The notes under the pieces were generated by a model, which had not been told where the DNA came from, did not search any database, and saw nothing but the letters and a program-made list of their open reading frames with translations. Of a stretch of 64,000 bases of DNA, positions 22,576 through 32,455 are shown one piece after another (within the stretch, counting starts at the first letter, position 1; each line of letters starts with the position of its first letter). This DNA is from Phycisphaerales bacterium (GTDB taxonomy: Bacteria > Planctomycetota > Phycisphaerae > Phycisphaerales > UBA1924): positions 745,458-809,457 of the forward strand of contig JAJDDO010000024.1 in assembly GCA_029260265.1 (NCBI GenBank), in the 5' to 3' direction. The position numbers and the translations under genes were made by a program.

Positions 22576-24057
22576 ATGAAGTCGATACACATCGTGATGG
22601 GATTGCTTGTTTCTGTTTTTGTGAGCGTCTGCCTCGGTGCACCAGACGGTGAAGTGGTTGGACATGAGCCGGATTGGGATGCGGTGACCGGCGGGAACTG
22701 GTCGCCTTGGGTGATGGCGAGCGACGGCACGCAGGAGTGGAACCCGGTCGCGGGGTTTAACTCGTGGATTGAGACGATCCCGGTAGAGGACAGGGCTTGG
22801 CCGATCCTGATAGACGCCAGATATAAGTTTGATTTGGTGTTCGCCGATTCTTGGTCGAGCTCTCTGCCAGAGCGGGATCTTGATGAATGGGCGGCTCGGG
22901 TTGAGATCCTCAAACTCCCCGAAACGGCGGATGCCCTCAGTCAGGTGAAGGATGCTTTACGCCGTAAACATCTTGGCAAGCTGTTTACAGAGTTTGATGA
23001 TCCTGCGACGAATGGTGCGTGCATCCGGCATGGGCTCGAAGATGAGATTTATGATGGGCAAGAGAATCCGAACCTGGCGATCATGCGCGGTTCGATCACC
23101 GAGCTTTCTCAACTGAGAAACGCAACCAGGTTTGCCATCTCATTCGCGATCTATCGTTTGCAACTGGGCGATACCGATGGGTTTGTGGAACTCATCGAGT
23201 TGACGAATGGGGCGGTGCGTTTTGCGCAGGAGTCTCCCAACTCGATCAGTCATCTGTTGTCAGTCGCGATACAAAGAGATTGCTACGAAACAGTCCTTTG
23301 GGCATTGGAGTGTCACGATGATGTGTTTTCTGAGGAGCATCTCGAACGGCTTGCGCTGAGTTTCCAAAGCAATCAACTCGGGGATGTCTCCATGCTCGGT
23401 GATGTGATGCTCTTTCATGATATGTGCCGACGCGTTGTGAATGGTGTTGGAGGGTTTAATCTTGACGGCATGAATCCTCAGCGTGCTCTCGATGTAGGCT
23501 TTGAGGGCGACCCGACGCATGTGGCGTTCGCCGGGTTACATGAATCGGTCCAGCAGACAATGTTGCTCTACGAGAAAATGATGTGCTCGGGGGCGTCCGG
23601 GCGGTTGTACATCCGAGAAGTTTCGAATCAACATTCTGAAGACATCTTCGAGAGGGAAAAGGATCCTTCAAATTTTGTTGGTAATCAACTGATTGATGTC
23701 GCTGAGATTGCAGTCGGAAAGCTATCGCTCATTCATATCGAATACCTGGAGGGGATCGGCAATGTCCGCCTCGCCATTGCGATTTATCGCTACAAGCTCC
23801 GTCACGGGGTGTTCCCAGCATCCATTGCTGAACTTGATGAGGACTTGATGGGGTTTACTCCACTCGATGGATACACGGGCGAACCGCTTAGTTATCGGTT
23901 AACTGAGTCAGGCCCGGTGATCTACTCGTTTGGGTTCGATCTCGATGATGACGGGGGGCGGCATGTTGTGTCGGAGTACCCAAGATCGGATCGCTCCGCA
24001 GACGGTGATTTTGTACATTTCCCGCATCAGTTTCTGCAACTGTTCTCGCAGCCGTAA
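22576..24057 (+). CDS. Secreted protein of unknown function, paralogue of the gene at 32456
   Basis: 493 aa from the ATG at 22576, where a signal peptide begins (MKSIHIVMGLLVSVFVSVCL). It shares a block with the 32456 product: TGGNWSPWV, then DGTQEWNP, then W-ET/ATVPEEDxAWPI. Later it has similar helical segments and a C-terminal RLAIAIYRYKLRHGVFPASIAELD, which is shared as RLAIAVRRYELRHGELPGSIEELD. The family is not one I recognise; the two copies probably do related jobs at the cell envelope. Confidence 0.75.
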   Translation: MKSIHIVMGLLVSVFVSVCLGAPDGEVVGHEPDWDAVTGGNWSPWVMASDGTQEWNPVAGFNSWIETIPVEDRAWPILIDARYKFDLVFADSWSSSLPERDLDEWAARVEILKLPETADALSQVKDALRRKHLGKLFTEFDDPATNGACIRHGLEDEIYDGQENPNLAIMRGSITELSQLRNATRFAISFAIYRLQLGDTDGFVELIELTNGAVRFAQESPNSISHLLSVAIQRDCYETVLWALECHDDVFSEEHLERLALSFQSNQLGDVSMLGDVMLFHDMCRRVVNGVGGFNLDGMNPQRALDVGFEGDPTHVAFAGLHESVQQTMLLYEKMMCSGASGRLYIREVSNQHSEDIFEREKDPSNFVGNQLIDVAEIAVGKLSLIHIEYLEGIGNVRLAIAIYRYKLRHGVFPASIAELDEDLMGFTPLDGYTGEPLSYRLTESGPVIYSFGFDLDDDGGRHVVSEYPRSDRSADGDFVHFPHQFLQLFSQP

Positions 24058-24117
24058 TCTCTTTGGCACGCTCCATTGTCCAAAGGGTTGTGGTTGGATC
24101 GGCGTGTGAGTTGCTGA

Positions 24118-25518
24118 TCACCTGCTGCGGTAGGCGGTGAGGATGGCGTCGACATTCTTCTTGGCGTCGCCGAAGAGCATCTGGGTGTTGTCTTTGAAGA
24201 AGAGTGGGTTGCCGATTCCGGCGTAGCCGCTGGCCATGGACCGCTTCATCACGATGACATCTTTAGCCTTCCAGACTTCGAGCACGGGCATGCCCGCGAT
24301 CGGGCTGGCGGGGTCGTCGAGGGCGCTGGGGTTGACGATGTCGTTGGCGCCGATGACGAGCACCAGATCGGTGTTGGGCAGGTCCGGGTTGATCTCGTCC
24401 ATCTCGAGCACGATGTCGTAGGAGACCTTGGCCTCGGCGAGCAGCACATTCATGTGCCCAGGCAGACGCCCTGCGATCGGGTGGATGGCGAAGCGAACAC
24501 TCACGCCGATTGCTTCGAGTTCCTTGGTGATCTCGGAGAGGGTGTGCTGGGCTTGTGCAACAGCCATCCCATATCCAGGAACAATGACGATGCTTTTGGC
24601 ATTGCACATGAGCTCGACGGTTTTGGCGACATCGATCTCGGTGTGCTGACCATCGACAGCGACGGCGGTGCCTTCCGCTGCGCCGAAACCGCCGAGGATA
24701 ACGCTGACGAATGAGCGGTTCATGCCCTTGCACATGATGTAGCTGAGGATCGCACCGCTCGAGCCGACGAGTGCTCCGACGATGATGAGCAAATCATTGG
24801 AGAGCATGAACCCCGCGGCGGCGGCGGCCCAGCCGGAGTAGCTGTTGAGCATCGAGACAACCACGGGCATGTCGGCCCCGCCGATCGCCATGACCATGTG
24901 CACGCCGAGTACGCCCGTGATCACGGACGCGATCACGAGCAACCAGATCGCGCGTGTGATGTTCTCTGCGTCTACGGCTTGCACAAACATGACAGCAATC
25001 CAGATGCTCACCACGAGCAGCATGAGATTGAAGAGGTGTCTCGCGGGGAGGATGAGCGGTTTGCCGCCGATCATGCCGTGGAGCTTTGCGAATGCGATGA
25101 TCGATCCGGTAAAAGTGACTGCGCCAATGCACACGCCGATGTAGACTTCGATGTTGTGGATGAGGTGCTCGGCTTCGGACATCTCTGCATGTGGACCGAG
25201 GAGCGTGGCGAACCCTACGAGGACCGCAGCGGCGCCGACAAAGCTGTGCAGCAGCGCAACGAGTTGGGGCATCTCGGTCATTTTGACTCGGTTTGCGAGG
25301 AAGGCGCCGATGATGGTTGCTGGGATCAGGGCGGCGGCGAGCATGCCATAGCCCATGAAGTCCTTGGCCATCGCGGTCGCGAGCAGCGCGATCAGCATCC
25401 CGGCGATGCCCATCATGTTCCCCCTGCGGGCGGTGTCCGGGTGCCCGAGCCCGGAGAGGCTCAGGATGAACAACGCGGCGGCGACAATGTAGGCAATAGT
25501 GGCAAAGTTTTCGGGCAT
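24118..25518 (-). CDS. pntB: NAD(P) transhydrogenase subunit beta
   Basis: 466 aa, normal length. N-terminal half: about eight or nine TM helices ([19 protein letters not shown] ..). C-terminal half: the NADP-binding domain III with [41 protein letters not shown] and [11 protein letters not shown]. With PntA it couples proton entry to hydride transfer from NADH to NADP+. It lies 23 bp behind pntA in the same operon. Confidence 0.96.
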   Translation of the reverse strand: MPENFATIAYIVAAALFILSLSGLGHPDTARRGNMMGIAGMLIALLATAMAKDFMGYGMLAAALIPATIIGAFLANRVKMTEMPQLVALLHSFVGAAAVLVGFATLLGPHAEMSEAEHLIHNIEVYIGVCIGAVTFTGSIIAFAKLHGMIGGKPLILPARHLFNLMLLVVSIWIAVMFVQAVDAENITRAIWLLVIASVITGVLGVHMVMAIGGADMPVVVSMLNSYSGWAAAAAGFMLSNDLLIIVGALVGSSGAILSYIMCKGMNRSFVSVILGGFGAAEGTAVAVDGQHTEIDVAKTVELMCNAKSIVIVPGYGMAVAQAQHTLSEITKELEAIGVSVRFAIHPIAGRLPGHMNVLLAEAKVSYDIVLEMDEINPDLPNTDLVLVIGANDIVNPSALDDPASPIAGMPVLEVWKAKDVIVMKRSMASGYAGIGNPLFFKDNTQMLFGDAKKNVDAILTAYRSR

Positions 25519-25541
25519 TGGGAATCCTGTGCGTTTTTGTA

Positions 25542-27110
25542 CTACTTCTGGAACATAGAGAGCATTCGGCGGGTCACGAGGAACCCGCCGGACACATTGA
25601 TCGCGGCAACAAAGACCGCAATGGCACCAAGAACGGTGATCGCTTCAGACGGTGCACCAGACAGGTGGAGCATCCCCCCGATCAGGATGATCCCGCTGAT
25701 TGCGTTGGTGACACTCATCAGCGGCGTGTGCAGCGCGGGTGCGACATTCCAGACAACCTGCCACCCGACGAAGCACGCGAGAACAAACACGGTGAAGTGG
25801 CTGAGGAATGAATCTGGTGCGGCCCAACCCAGCCCGACCATCGCCAGCCCTGCAATCACCCAGAGGACGATGCTTCCAAGCTTTGATTTACCCGTGTTCT
25901 CCTTCGAGGATTCGTCAGCGGCGCCATGCTCTTCGGTCCATTGCTGGCTCGCTGCTTCGGGCTTGGGTGCCGGTTCGGCTTGGGGCGGGGGCCAGGTCGT
26001 TTGTCCGCCGTGGCAAACCAATGCTCCACGGATGATCTCGTTTTCGAGATCAATCTTGAACTCTTCAGAGCCTCCCATTTCATCGATCATGTTCACAATC
26101 GTTGATGCGTAGAGCCAGCTTGTTTGGATCGCCATGCGGCTTGGAAGATCGGTGTACCCGACGAGGCGGACACCCTTGTGGATGACCATTTTTTCGGGCT
26201 GGGTCAGTGCGCAGTTGCCGCCCTGCTGGGCGGCCATATCGACGATCACGGCGCCCTCTCGCATGGATTCAACCATCCCCGCGGTGATGAGTTTGGGGGC
26301 TGGTTTGCCCGGGATGAGTGCGGTGGTGATGATGATGTCGACTTCCATCGCCTGCTGGGCGAAGAGCTTCATTTCTGCTTCGATGAACTCGGCGGACATT
26401 TGCTTGGCGTACCCGCCGGTGCCGCTGCCCTCTTCTTTGAAGTCCAACTCCAAGAACTCGGCGCCCATGGATCGGACCTGATCGCCGACCTCTGCCCGTG
26501 TATCAAACGCGCGGACGATTGCGCCCAGGGAGCGCGCCGCCCCGATCGCGGCGAGCCCGGCAACGCCCGCGCCGATGACGAGCACCTTGGCGGGTTTGAT
26601 CGCGCCCGCTGCGGTGCTCTGGCCCATCAGGAATCGTGGGTAGACATTGACGGCCTCGATCACCGCGCGGTACCCCGCGGCGTTGGCCATGGCGCTGAGC
26701 GCGTCGACTTTTTGTGCGCGCGTGATGCGTGGGACGCAATCCATCGCGAGCACCGAGGCGTTTCGTGCGTTGAGTTTGGCGAGCACCTCTTCGTTCTGAG
26801 CGGGCCAGACGAATCCGATGAGGCATCCGCCTTCTTTGATCAGATCCGCTTCGTGCTCGCCGAGTTCGGGGTGCATCTGAGGCGTGTGGACCTTGAGGAT
26901 CAGGTCTGATTCTCCCCACAGCGCTCGGACATCGGAGGTCAATGATGCGCCTGATTCGGCGTACATTGAATCGAGGTGTTCGGCTTGGAAGCCCGCGCCT
27001 TCCTCAACGACCACTTCAAACCCGGCTTGGATGAGTTGCTTGACCGTTCTTGGTGTGCCTGCGACTCGGCGTTCGCCGGTGTGAACTTCTTTCGGTATTC
27101 CGATTCTCAT
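25542..27110 (-). CDS. pntA: NAD(P) transhydrogenase subunit alpha
   Basis: 522 aa from the ATG at 27110 ([20 protein letters not shown]), where the conserved fold begins. Domain I: NAD-binding alanine-dehydrogenase-like part with [18 protein letters not shown] and [19 protein letters not shown] Pro/Glu linker (about residues 370-405) leads to a C-terminal set of four TM helices. This is the fused single-chain PntA (not split into PntAA/PntAB). It is divergent from korA, with 214 bp between them. Confidence 0.96.
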   Translation of the reverse strand: MRIGIPKEVHTGERRVAGTPRTVKQLIQAGFEVVVEEGAGFQAEHLDSMYAESGASLTSDVRALWGESDLILKVHTPQMHPELGEHEADLIKEGGCLIGFVWPAQNEEVLAKLNARNASVLAMDCVPRITRAQKVDALSAMANAAGYRAVIEAVNVYPRFLMGQSTAAGAIKPAKVLVIGAGVAGLAAIGAARSLGAIVRAFDTRAEVGDQVRSMGAEFLELDFKEEGSGTGGYAKQMSAEFIEAEMKLFAQQAMEVDIIITTALIPGKPAPKLITAGMVESMREGAVIVDMAAQQGGNCALTQPEKMVIHKGVRLVGYTDLPSRMAIQTSWLYASTIVNMIDEMGGSEEFKIDLENEIIRGALVCHGGQTTWPPPQAEPAPKPEAASQQWTEEHGAADESSKENTGKSKLGSIVLWVIAGLAMVGLGWAAPDSFLSHFTVFVLACFVGWQVVWNVAPALHTPLMSVTNAISGIILIGGMLHLSGAPSEAITVLGAIAVFVAAINVSGGFLVTRRMLSMFQK

Positions 27111-27269
27111 AGCGCCCTCTCTTGATGAAGCTCTCGACAAAATCATACTAGCAAGTCCGTTTCTTGTGCGCACGATCTGGGATCAACATCTTCAGAGTCT
27201 TTCGCGAGGGTCTAAATTACAACGGGGGAGGCAATCAGGCAGATGCGGGGGGCCTAAAATGCCCATTCA

Positions 27270-27290
27270 CCCGGCTCCGCCGGAGCCGGG
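27270..27290 (+). promoter_or_regulatory. Strong hairpin upstream of korA
   Basis: Perfect 9-bp stem (CCCGGCTCC / GGAGCCGGG, loop GCC) 34 bp before the chosen korA start, without a T run, so more likely a leader structure than a terminator. If translation began at the ATG 27259 it would be coding. Confidence 0.45.
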
Positions 27291-27324
27291 CTCTTCAGGC
27301 AATCCCCACGGGAGTCCGCCCAAG

Positions 27325-29205
27325 ATGCCAACCAAGCAAGCAGCCGAGAACTCCAACACCACCCTCGATTCTGTCGTGATTCGTTTCTGTGGAGATTCCG
27401 GGGACGGGATGCAGCTCACGGGCGGGCAGTTTACCGATACAGCGGCATTGATCGGGAACGACTTTGCGACTTTTCCCGATTTTCCCGCCGAGATCCGCGC
27501 GCCCAAGGGCACGACCTTCGGGGTGTCTGGTTTTCAGGTTCACTTTTCCAGCGAGAGTATTTTTACGCCCGGCGATCGGGTCAACGCGATGGTGGCGATG
27601 AATCCCGCGGGGCTCAAGGTCAACCTGCCCGATGTCGAAGCCGGCGGGATCGTCATCGTCAACGAGGATGAGTTCAACAAGGGGAACCTTTCCAAGTGCG
27701 GGTACCTTGATGGGTACAACCCGCTTGATGATGAAGAGATCCTCTCCAAGTACAACCTCATTCGGGTGCCGATGTCTCGGCTGACCAAAGAGTCCCTCGC
27801 GGACTCGGGGATGGGCGCCAAGGATGTCAACCGCTGTCGAAACATGTTCGCGCTCGGCATCGTCTATTGGTTGTACGAGCGATCGCTTGATGTGACCAAG
27901 GAATATCTCAATAAGGTTTTCGGCGAGAAAAAAGGCAAGCCGGAGATCGCCAAGATCAATATCAACGCCCTCGAAGCGGGATACTACTTTGGTGAGACCT
28001 CAGAGATGTTCCCCGCTCGATACCGGGTCCCGCCTGCATCGCAAGAGCCGGGGACCTATCGGCAAATCAGCGGCAACGAAGCGACCGTGCTTGGGCTTGC
28101 TGCCGCGTCGCAGCTTGCACAAAAAGAGATGGTGTATGCGAGTTATCCGATCACGCCGGCTTCCAATGTCATTCACGGGTTGGCAAGGCTCAAGCGATTC
28201 GGGATCAAAACCATCCAGTCCGAGGACGAGATCGCGGCGGTCTGTTCTGCTATCGGCGCGAGCTTTGCCGGCAATATCGGGGTGACCGGGACATCGGGCC
28301 CTGGGCTTGCGCTCAAGGGCGAGGCGTTGGGGCTTGCCATGATGCTCGAGCTCCCGCTTGTCGTCGTCGATGTTCAGCGTGCGGGGCCCTCGACGGGCAT
28401 GCCGACCAAGACCGAGCAGGCTGATCTCCTTCAGGCGATGTTCGGGCGGCACTGTGAGAGCCCGGTCATTGTTGTGGCACCGCGGAGCCCATCGGACTGT
28501 TTCCACATGGCGATCGAAGCGGTTCGGTTGTCTATCGAGCACATGTGCCCTGTGGTGTATCTCTCTGATGGGTACATTGGCAACGGCGCCGAGCCGTGGA
28601 AGATCCCTGATTTCAGCTCGCTTGCTCCGATCACGGTCGATCATCCGACGCTCGATGATGCGGATGAGAACGGGTACTTGCCTTACAAGCGTGATCCGGA
28701 TTCTCTCGCTCGCAAATGGGCCATCCCTGGCACGGCGGGGCTCGAGCATCGGGTTGGCGGGCTCGAGAAACAGGATGAAACAGGGAATATCTCGTACGAT
28801 GGCGACAACCATCAGCACATGGTTGATATCCGTGCAGAAAAGGTGCAACGGGCGGCGAGATCGATTCCGCCGCTCGAGGTCCACGGCGAATCATCGGGCG
28901 ATGTGCTCGTTCTCGGGTGGGGGGGGACCTATGGCTCGATCACCACGGCGGTCGAGCAGGTTCGAGCGAGGGGGCATTCGGTGAGCTCGGCGCATCTGCA
29001 ATACCTCAATCCGTTCCCGTCGAATCTCGAGCAGGTGCTTGGTTCCTTCAAGAGGGTGGTCGTGCCGGAGATCAACTCGGGGCAGCTGAGTGTGCTTCTC
29101 CGATCGCGGTATCTGGTGGAGACGATCGGGATCAATATCGTCAAGGGGCAGCCCTTCCGGGTGGACACGCTCGTGGAGCGGATCATGGAGGTCATCGAAC
29201 AATGA
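27325..29205 (+). CDS. korA: 2-oxoacid:ferredoxin oxidoreductase, fused gamma-alpha subunit (KorA type)
   Basis: 626 aa from the ATG at 27325 (GGAG 10 nt upstream; the in-frame ATG at 27259 would add a Pro-rich, unconserved 22 residues). The N-terminal gamma-type domain (VVIRFCGDSGDGMQLTGGQF) precedes the alpha domain (YASYPITPASNVIHGLA, TIQSEDEIAAVCSAIGAS, GTSGPGLALKGEALGLAMM). A C-terminal transketolase-like domain follows. The layout fits 2-oxoglutarate:ferredoxin oxidoreductase. It overlaps korB by ATGA. Confidence 0.9.
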   Translation: MPTKQAAENSNTTLDSVVIRFCGDSGDGMQLTGGQFTDTAALIGNDFATFPDFPAEIRAPKGTTFGVSGFQVHFSSESIFTPGDRVNAMVAMNPAGLKVNLPDVEAGGIVIVNEDEFNKGNLSKCGYLDGYNPLDDEEILSKYNLIRVPMSRLTKESLADSGMGAKDVNRCRNMFALGIVYWLYERSLDVTKEYLNKVFGEKKGKPEIAKININALEAGYYFGETSEMFPARYRVPPASQEPGTYRQISGNEATVLGLAAASQLAQKEMVYASYPITPASNVIHGLARLKRFGIKTIQSEDEIAAVCSAIGASFAGNIGVTGTSGPGLALKGEALGLAMMLELPLVVVDVQRAGPSTGMPTKTEQADLLQAMFGRHCESPVIVVAPRSPSDCFHMAIEAVRLSIEHMCPVVYLSDGYIGNGAEPWKIPDFSSLAPITVDHPTLDDADENGYLPYKRDPDSLARKWAIPGTAGLEHRVGGLEKQDETGNISYDGDNHQHMVDIRAEKVQRAARSIPPLEVHGESSGDVLVLGWGGTYGSITTAVEQVRARGHSVSSAHLQYLNPFPSNLEQVLGSFKRVVVPEINSGQLSVLLRSRYLVETIGINIVKGQPFRVDTLVERIMEVIEQ

Positions 29206-30236
29206 GCACCGCAGAATCAAAGAATACTGAGCTCCCGATCTACACCGCCAAAGACTTCACAACCGATCAGGATGTGCGTTGGTGCCCAGGGTGCGGAGAC
29301 TACGCGGCGCTCTCCGCGGTGCGCAAGGCGCTGCCCGAGATCGGGCACAGGAAAGAGAACATCGTGTGTATTTCGGGCATCGGGTGCGCGGCGAGGTTCC
29401 CGTATTACCTTGACACCTTTGGGATGCACTCAGTGCACGGGCGTGCGCTCGCGGTGGCGACGGGCGTGAAGTGCGCGAATCCTGAACTAGAAGTGCTGGT
29501 TGTATCGGGTGATGGCGATCTGCTCTCGATCGGTGGGAATCACACCATCCACACCATGCGGCGCAATGTTGATCTTTCCATCTTCTTGTTGAACAACAAG
29601 ATCTATGGACTCACCAAGGGGCAGTATTCTCCGACGAGTGAGCAGGGCAAGGTGACCTCGTCGTCACCTGCCGGCTCGATCGATTTTCCGATTAACCCGA
29701 TCGCGCTCGCGGTTGCTGCCGGATGCACCTTTATTGCCCGCGGGATTGATGTGGACATGAAGGGCATGGACAAGCTCATCTCGCGCTCGTTTGCTCACCG
29801 TGGGACTTCATTCGTAGAGGTCTATCAGGATTGCAATATCTTCAACCACAAGGCGTGGTTCTATGCATCTCAGAAGGACACCATGCCGGAGAACACCATC
29901 CGGGTTGAGCATGGCAAGCCGCTGATCTTTGGAAGCGATCGAACAAAGGGCGTTCGGTTCAACAACGGGCATCCCGAGGTGGTCACGATCGGCGAGGGCG
30001 GTATCAACGCGGATGACCTCATTGTGCATAACGAAACCGATCGTATTCTGGTTTCGATGTACGCACAGATGGCGCATCCGGAGTATCCAGAGCCGGTCGG
30101 TGTGCTGCATGCGGATCCGACCAAGCCAACTTATGACCAGCTGCTCATTGACCAGATCACCGACGCGCAAGAGAAAAACGGGGAGTCTGATTTTCAATCC
30201 CTGCTCGTTGGAAACGATTCTTGGAAGGTTCAATAG
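29202..30236 (+). CDS. korB: 2-oxoacid:ferredoxin oxidoreductase, beta subunit (KorB type)
   Basis: 344 aa. The TPP-binding subunit: Cys-containing WCPGCGDYAAL (about residue 27), ISGIGCAARFPYY, HGRALAVATGVK and the TPP motif GDGDLLSIGGNHTIH..FLLNN. With KorA it oxidatively decarboxylates a 2-oxo acid to acyl-CoA and reduces ferredoxin, or runs in reverse. The start is set by the ATGA overlap with korA. No separate delta/ferredoxin gene is nearby. Confidence 0.92.
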   Translation: MSTAESKNTELPIYTAKDFTTDQDVRWCPGCGDYAALSAVRKALPEIGHRKENIVCISGIGCAARFPYYLDTFGMHSVHGRALAVATGVKCANPELEVLVVSGDGDLLSIGGNHTIHTMRRNVDLSIFLLNNKIYGLTKGQYSPTSEQGKVTSSSPAGSIDFPINPIALAVAAGCTFIARGIDVDMKGMDKLISRSFAHRGTSFVEVYQDCNIFNHKAWFYASQKDTMPENTIRVEHGKPLIFGSDRTKGVRFNNGHPEVVTIGEGGINADDLIVHNETDRILVSMYAQMAHPEYPEPVGVLHADPTKPTYDQLLIDQITDAQEKNGESDFQSLLVGNDSWKVQ

Positions 30237-30241
30237 CGAGA

Positions 30242-32017
30242 TCATGCCGTGGGCTTGGGCCCATCATTCTCATTGACATACAGCGGAACAATGCGTTGCT
30301 GCTCAACATCTACAAGCCCGAGATCGGTGAGCTTGAGTTTAGGGATCACGGGCAGCGGCAGGAAACTCAATGGCATGAAGGGGTCTTCCATCGGGCAACC
30401 GATCTCGCGCACGCCGGCCAGCAAGGCATCTTGCTGCGCGATGACACTCGGCGCGTCCTGGTCAGAGATCAGCCCGGCGATCGGCAAGGGCAGGAGGGCC
30501 TTGACCTCACCGCTTACGACCACGCATTGTCCGCCCCCCGATTCTTGGAGAGTTCGGACCGCGATCGTCATATCTTGATCGTTCGACCCGACCACCGCGA
30601 GGTTGTGCGCGTCGTGCCCGACGGTGCTGGCCAATGCTCCGCCGGTGAATCCGAACCCGGTTACAAATCCGAGCCCAACCCCGGACGAGGCTCCGTGGCG
30701 AGCGATCACCGCGATTTTGAGCATGTCGCGTGATGGGTCCGCAACAAGATGCCCGCCGGCGATGGTGGGGCGCATGTGCTGCTCGCCGGTGATGAGTTGG
30801 TGGGGATCGGCTTTGATCACGCGGATCAGGTCGCTGTCTGCTTGGGCTTCAATGCGGAGTGATTCGGCATTGAAGCTCGGATCGATCCGCACAGATCCGC
30901 GTGCGATGGAATCGTCGAGATCGTAATCAGCGTCATCAAGCCTGTTGAGCATTTTGCCGTGTTCTGCGATGTGCTCCCCCCGAAAATACACGCTTGTTGG
31001 GCGTATATCGAAGAGGTCATCAAACACGATCAGATCGGCCTGCCTGCCCGGTGCGATGGCGCCCAGATCGGGCAACCGATAATGATCCGCAGCGTGCAGC
31101 GACCCCATCGCCAGCGCGGTGATCGGATCAAGCCCACACCAGACCGCCTTGCGGATCGCATGGTCGATATGCCCCTGCCGATGCAGATCACCCGGGTGTC
31201 GATCGTCGGTGCAGAAGCAGAACCGCGATGCGTTTTCTGGGGTGACTGCGGAGACCAACGCTTCTATATTCCGCGCGGCGCTGCCCTCGCGGATGAAGAT
31301 CTGCATCCCGAGTGCGAGCTTCTCCTGTGCTTCTTGTGCGGTCGTGCATTCGTGGTCGGATCCGATGCCCGCAGCAACATAGGCCCCGAGGCTCGCCCCC
31401 GTTAACCCGGGGCAGTGCCCGTCGACGAGGGCACGCTCGAGCCCGAGTTTTACCCGCGAGAGCACGGCCTGATCGCCGAGGAACACGCCGGGGAAGTTCA
31501 TCATTTCTGCGAGCGCAACAACACGATCGTCATCAAAGAGCGGAGCAAGGTCATCTGCGTGTAGGCTCGCCCCAGAGGTCTCAAACGCGGAAGAGGGCAC
31601 GCACGATGATGCGGTGAACAGGGTGTTCATCGGCAGGTTCTTGCTGGCGTCCATCAAGAACCGAATGCCGGGCATGCCGAGGACATTGGCGATTTCATGC
31701 GGATCAAATACCACGCCTGTGGTCCCATGCGGCGATGCGACGCTGACGAAGTGGCGGGGCATCATCATTGTAGATTCGACATGCATATGCGCATCAATCA
31801 GCCCCGGCGCAAGATACCGCCCGTCGAGGTTAATGTGCTGCTTTGCATCGATTTTGTGATGGCTGACACCTGAAACTCGCCCGCCGAAGACGGCGACATT
31901 GGTCTGCTCGATCGATCGTGTGAAGACATTGACGACCCGTGCGTTGGTGAAGACCAGATCCGCCGGACGGTCACCCCTTGCGACGGCCATCAACTCTGGG
32001 CTTGTTCTTGGGATCAT
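30242..32017 (-). CDS. ade: Adenine deaminase
   Basis: 591 aa, normal for the AdeC family. It deaminates adenine to hypoxanthine in purine salvage. Amidohydrolase signatures: metal-binding GLIDAHMHVEST (about residue 75), VFDPHEIANVLG, CTDDRHPGDLH (about 270) and the C-terminal adenine-deaminase domain (VIARHGASSGVGLGFVTGFG and HNLAVVGSNDQDM). It is convergent with korB, 5 bp apart, and probably monocistronic. Confidence 0.93.
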   Translation of the reverse strand: MIPRTSPELMAVARGDRPADLVFTNARVVNVFTRSIEQTNVAVFGGRVSGVSHHKIDAKQHINLDGRYLAPGLIDAHMHVESTMMMPRHFVSVASPHGTTGVVFDPHEIANVLGMPGIRFLMDASKNLPMNTLFTASSCVPSSAFETSGASLHADDLAPLFDDDRVVALAEMMNFPGVFLGDQAVLSRVKLGLERALVDGHCPGLTGASLGAYVAAGIGSDHECTTAQEAQEKLALGMQIFIREGSAARNIEALVSAVTPENASRFCFCTDDRHPGDLHRQGHIDHAIRKAVWCGLDPITALAMGSLHAADHYRLPDLGAIAPGRQADLIVFDDLFDIRPTSVYFRGEHIAEHGKMLNRLDDADYDLDDSIARGSVRIDPSFNAESLRIEAQADSDLIRVIKADPHQLITGEQHMRPTIAGGHLVADPSRDMLKIAVIARHGASSGVGLGFVTGFGFTGGALASTVGHDAHNLAVVGSNDQDMTIAVRTLQESGGGQCVVVSGEVKALLPLPIAGLISDQDAPSVIAQQDALLAGVREIGCPMEDPFMPLSFLPLPVIPKLKLTDLGLVDVEQQRIVPLYVNENDGPKPTA

Positions 32018-32204
32018 GGGCTAACCCTCAGGTGCAAAAACGCTTGAGAGGATACACACCAAGTCGTAGCCAGACGCTGCATGACAGATCTACGCCTAGA
32101 TGTTGCATGGTTCTTTTGTTGGATTGGGTCGCCCTCTGCCCGATCGAACCAGATGTTGGAGGTCCTGATGAGAGTAGGCGTTGCCTGAATGATGACGAAA
32201 AAAA

Positions 32205-32275
32205 GCGGGTGAAGAGACTCGAACTCTCAACATTCAGCTTGGAAGGCTGACGCTCTACCATTGAGCTACACCCGC
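32205..32275 (-). tRNA. tRNA-Gly (anticodon TCC)
   Basis: 71-nt cloverleaf on the minus strand: acceptor GCGGGTG/CACCCGC, D arm GCTC..GAGC, anticodon stem TCAGC/GCTGA with loop CTTCCAA, and T arm GAGAG-TTCGAGT-CTCTT. CCA is not encoded; a T run follows the 3' end. The flanks (32018-32204 and 32276-32444) hold no gene I can support. Confidence 0.95.
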
Positions 32276-32444
32276 GATTGTGCTCGCAGGATTCCTGCTG
32301 CAAGCGATCTGCCTCCCCTGTGATCAAGCAAGGCGGGGGTATTGTACACGCCCTTGGAGTTCATGCCCACCTCGGGTGCTGCGAATATCCCCGGCGAGCC
32401 CGCCTGCCCACATGAGCGTGGGAGAGGGTGCGTTTGGGCAGAGG

Positions 32445-32450
32445 TATGAT
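32445..32450 (+). promoter_or_regulatory. -10 element (TATGAT), leaderless type
   Basis: TATGAT ends 5 nt before the ATG at 32456; no Shine-Dalgarno sequence lies between. Confidence 0.5.
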
Positions 32451-32455
32451 CAGGT

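Noticed and set aside
27259-27324. N-terminal 22-residue extension of KorA from the upstream ATG
   Set aside because: Pro-rich and unconserved, encoded through a strong hairpin; the ATG at 27325 with a ribosome-binding site upstream is preferred, though not proven.
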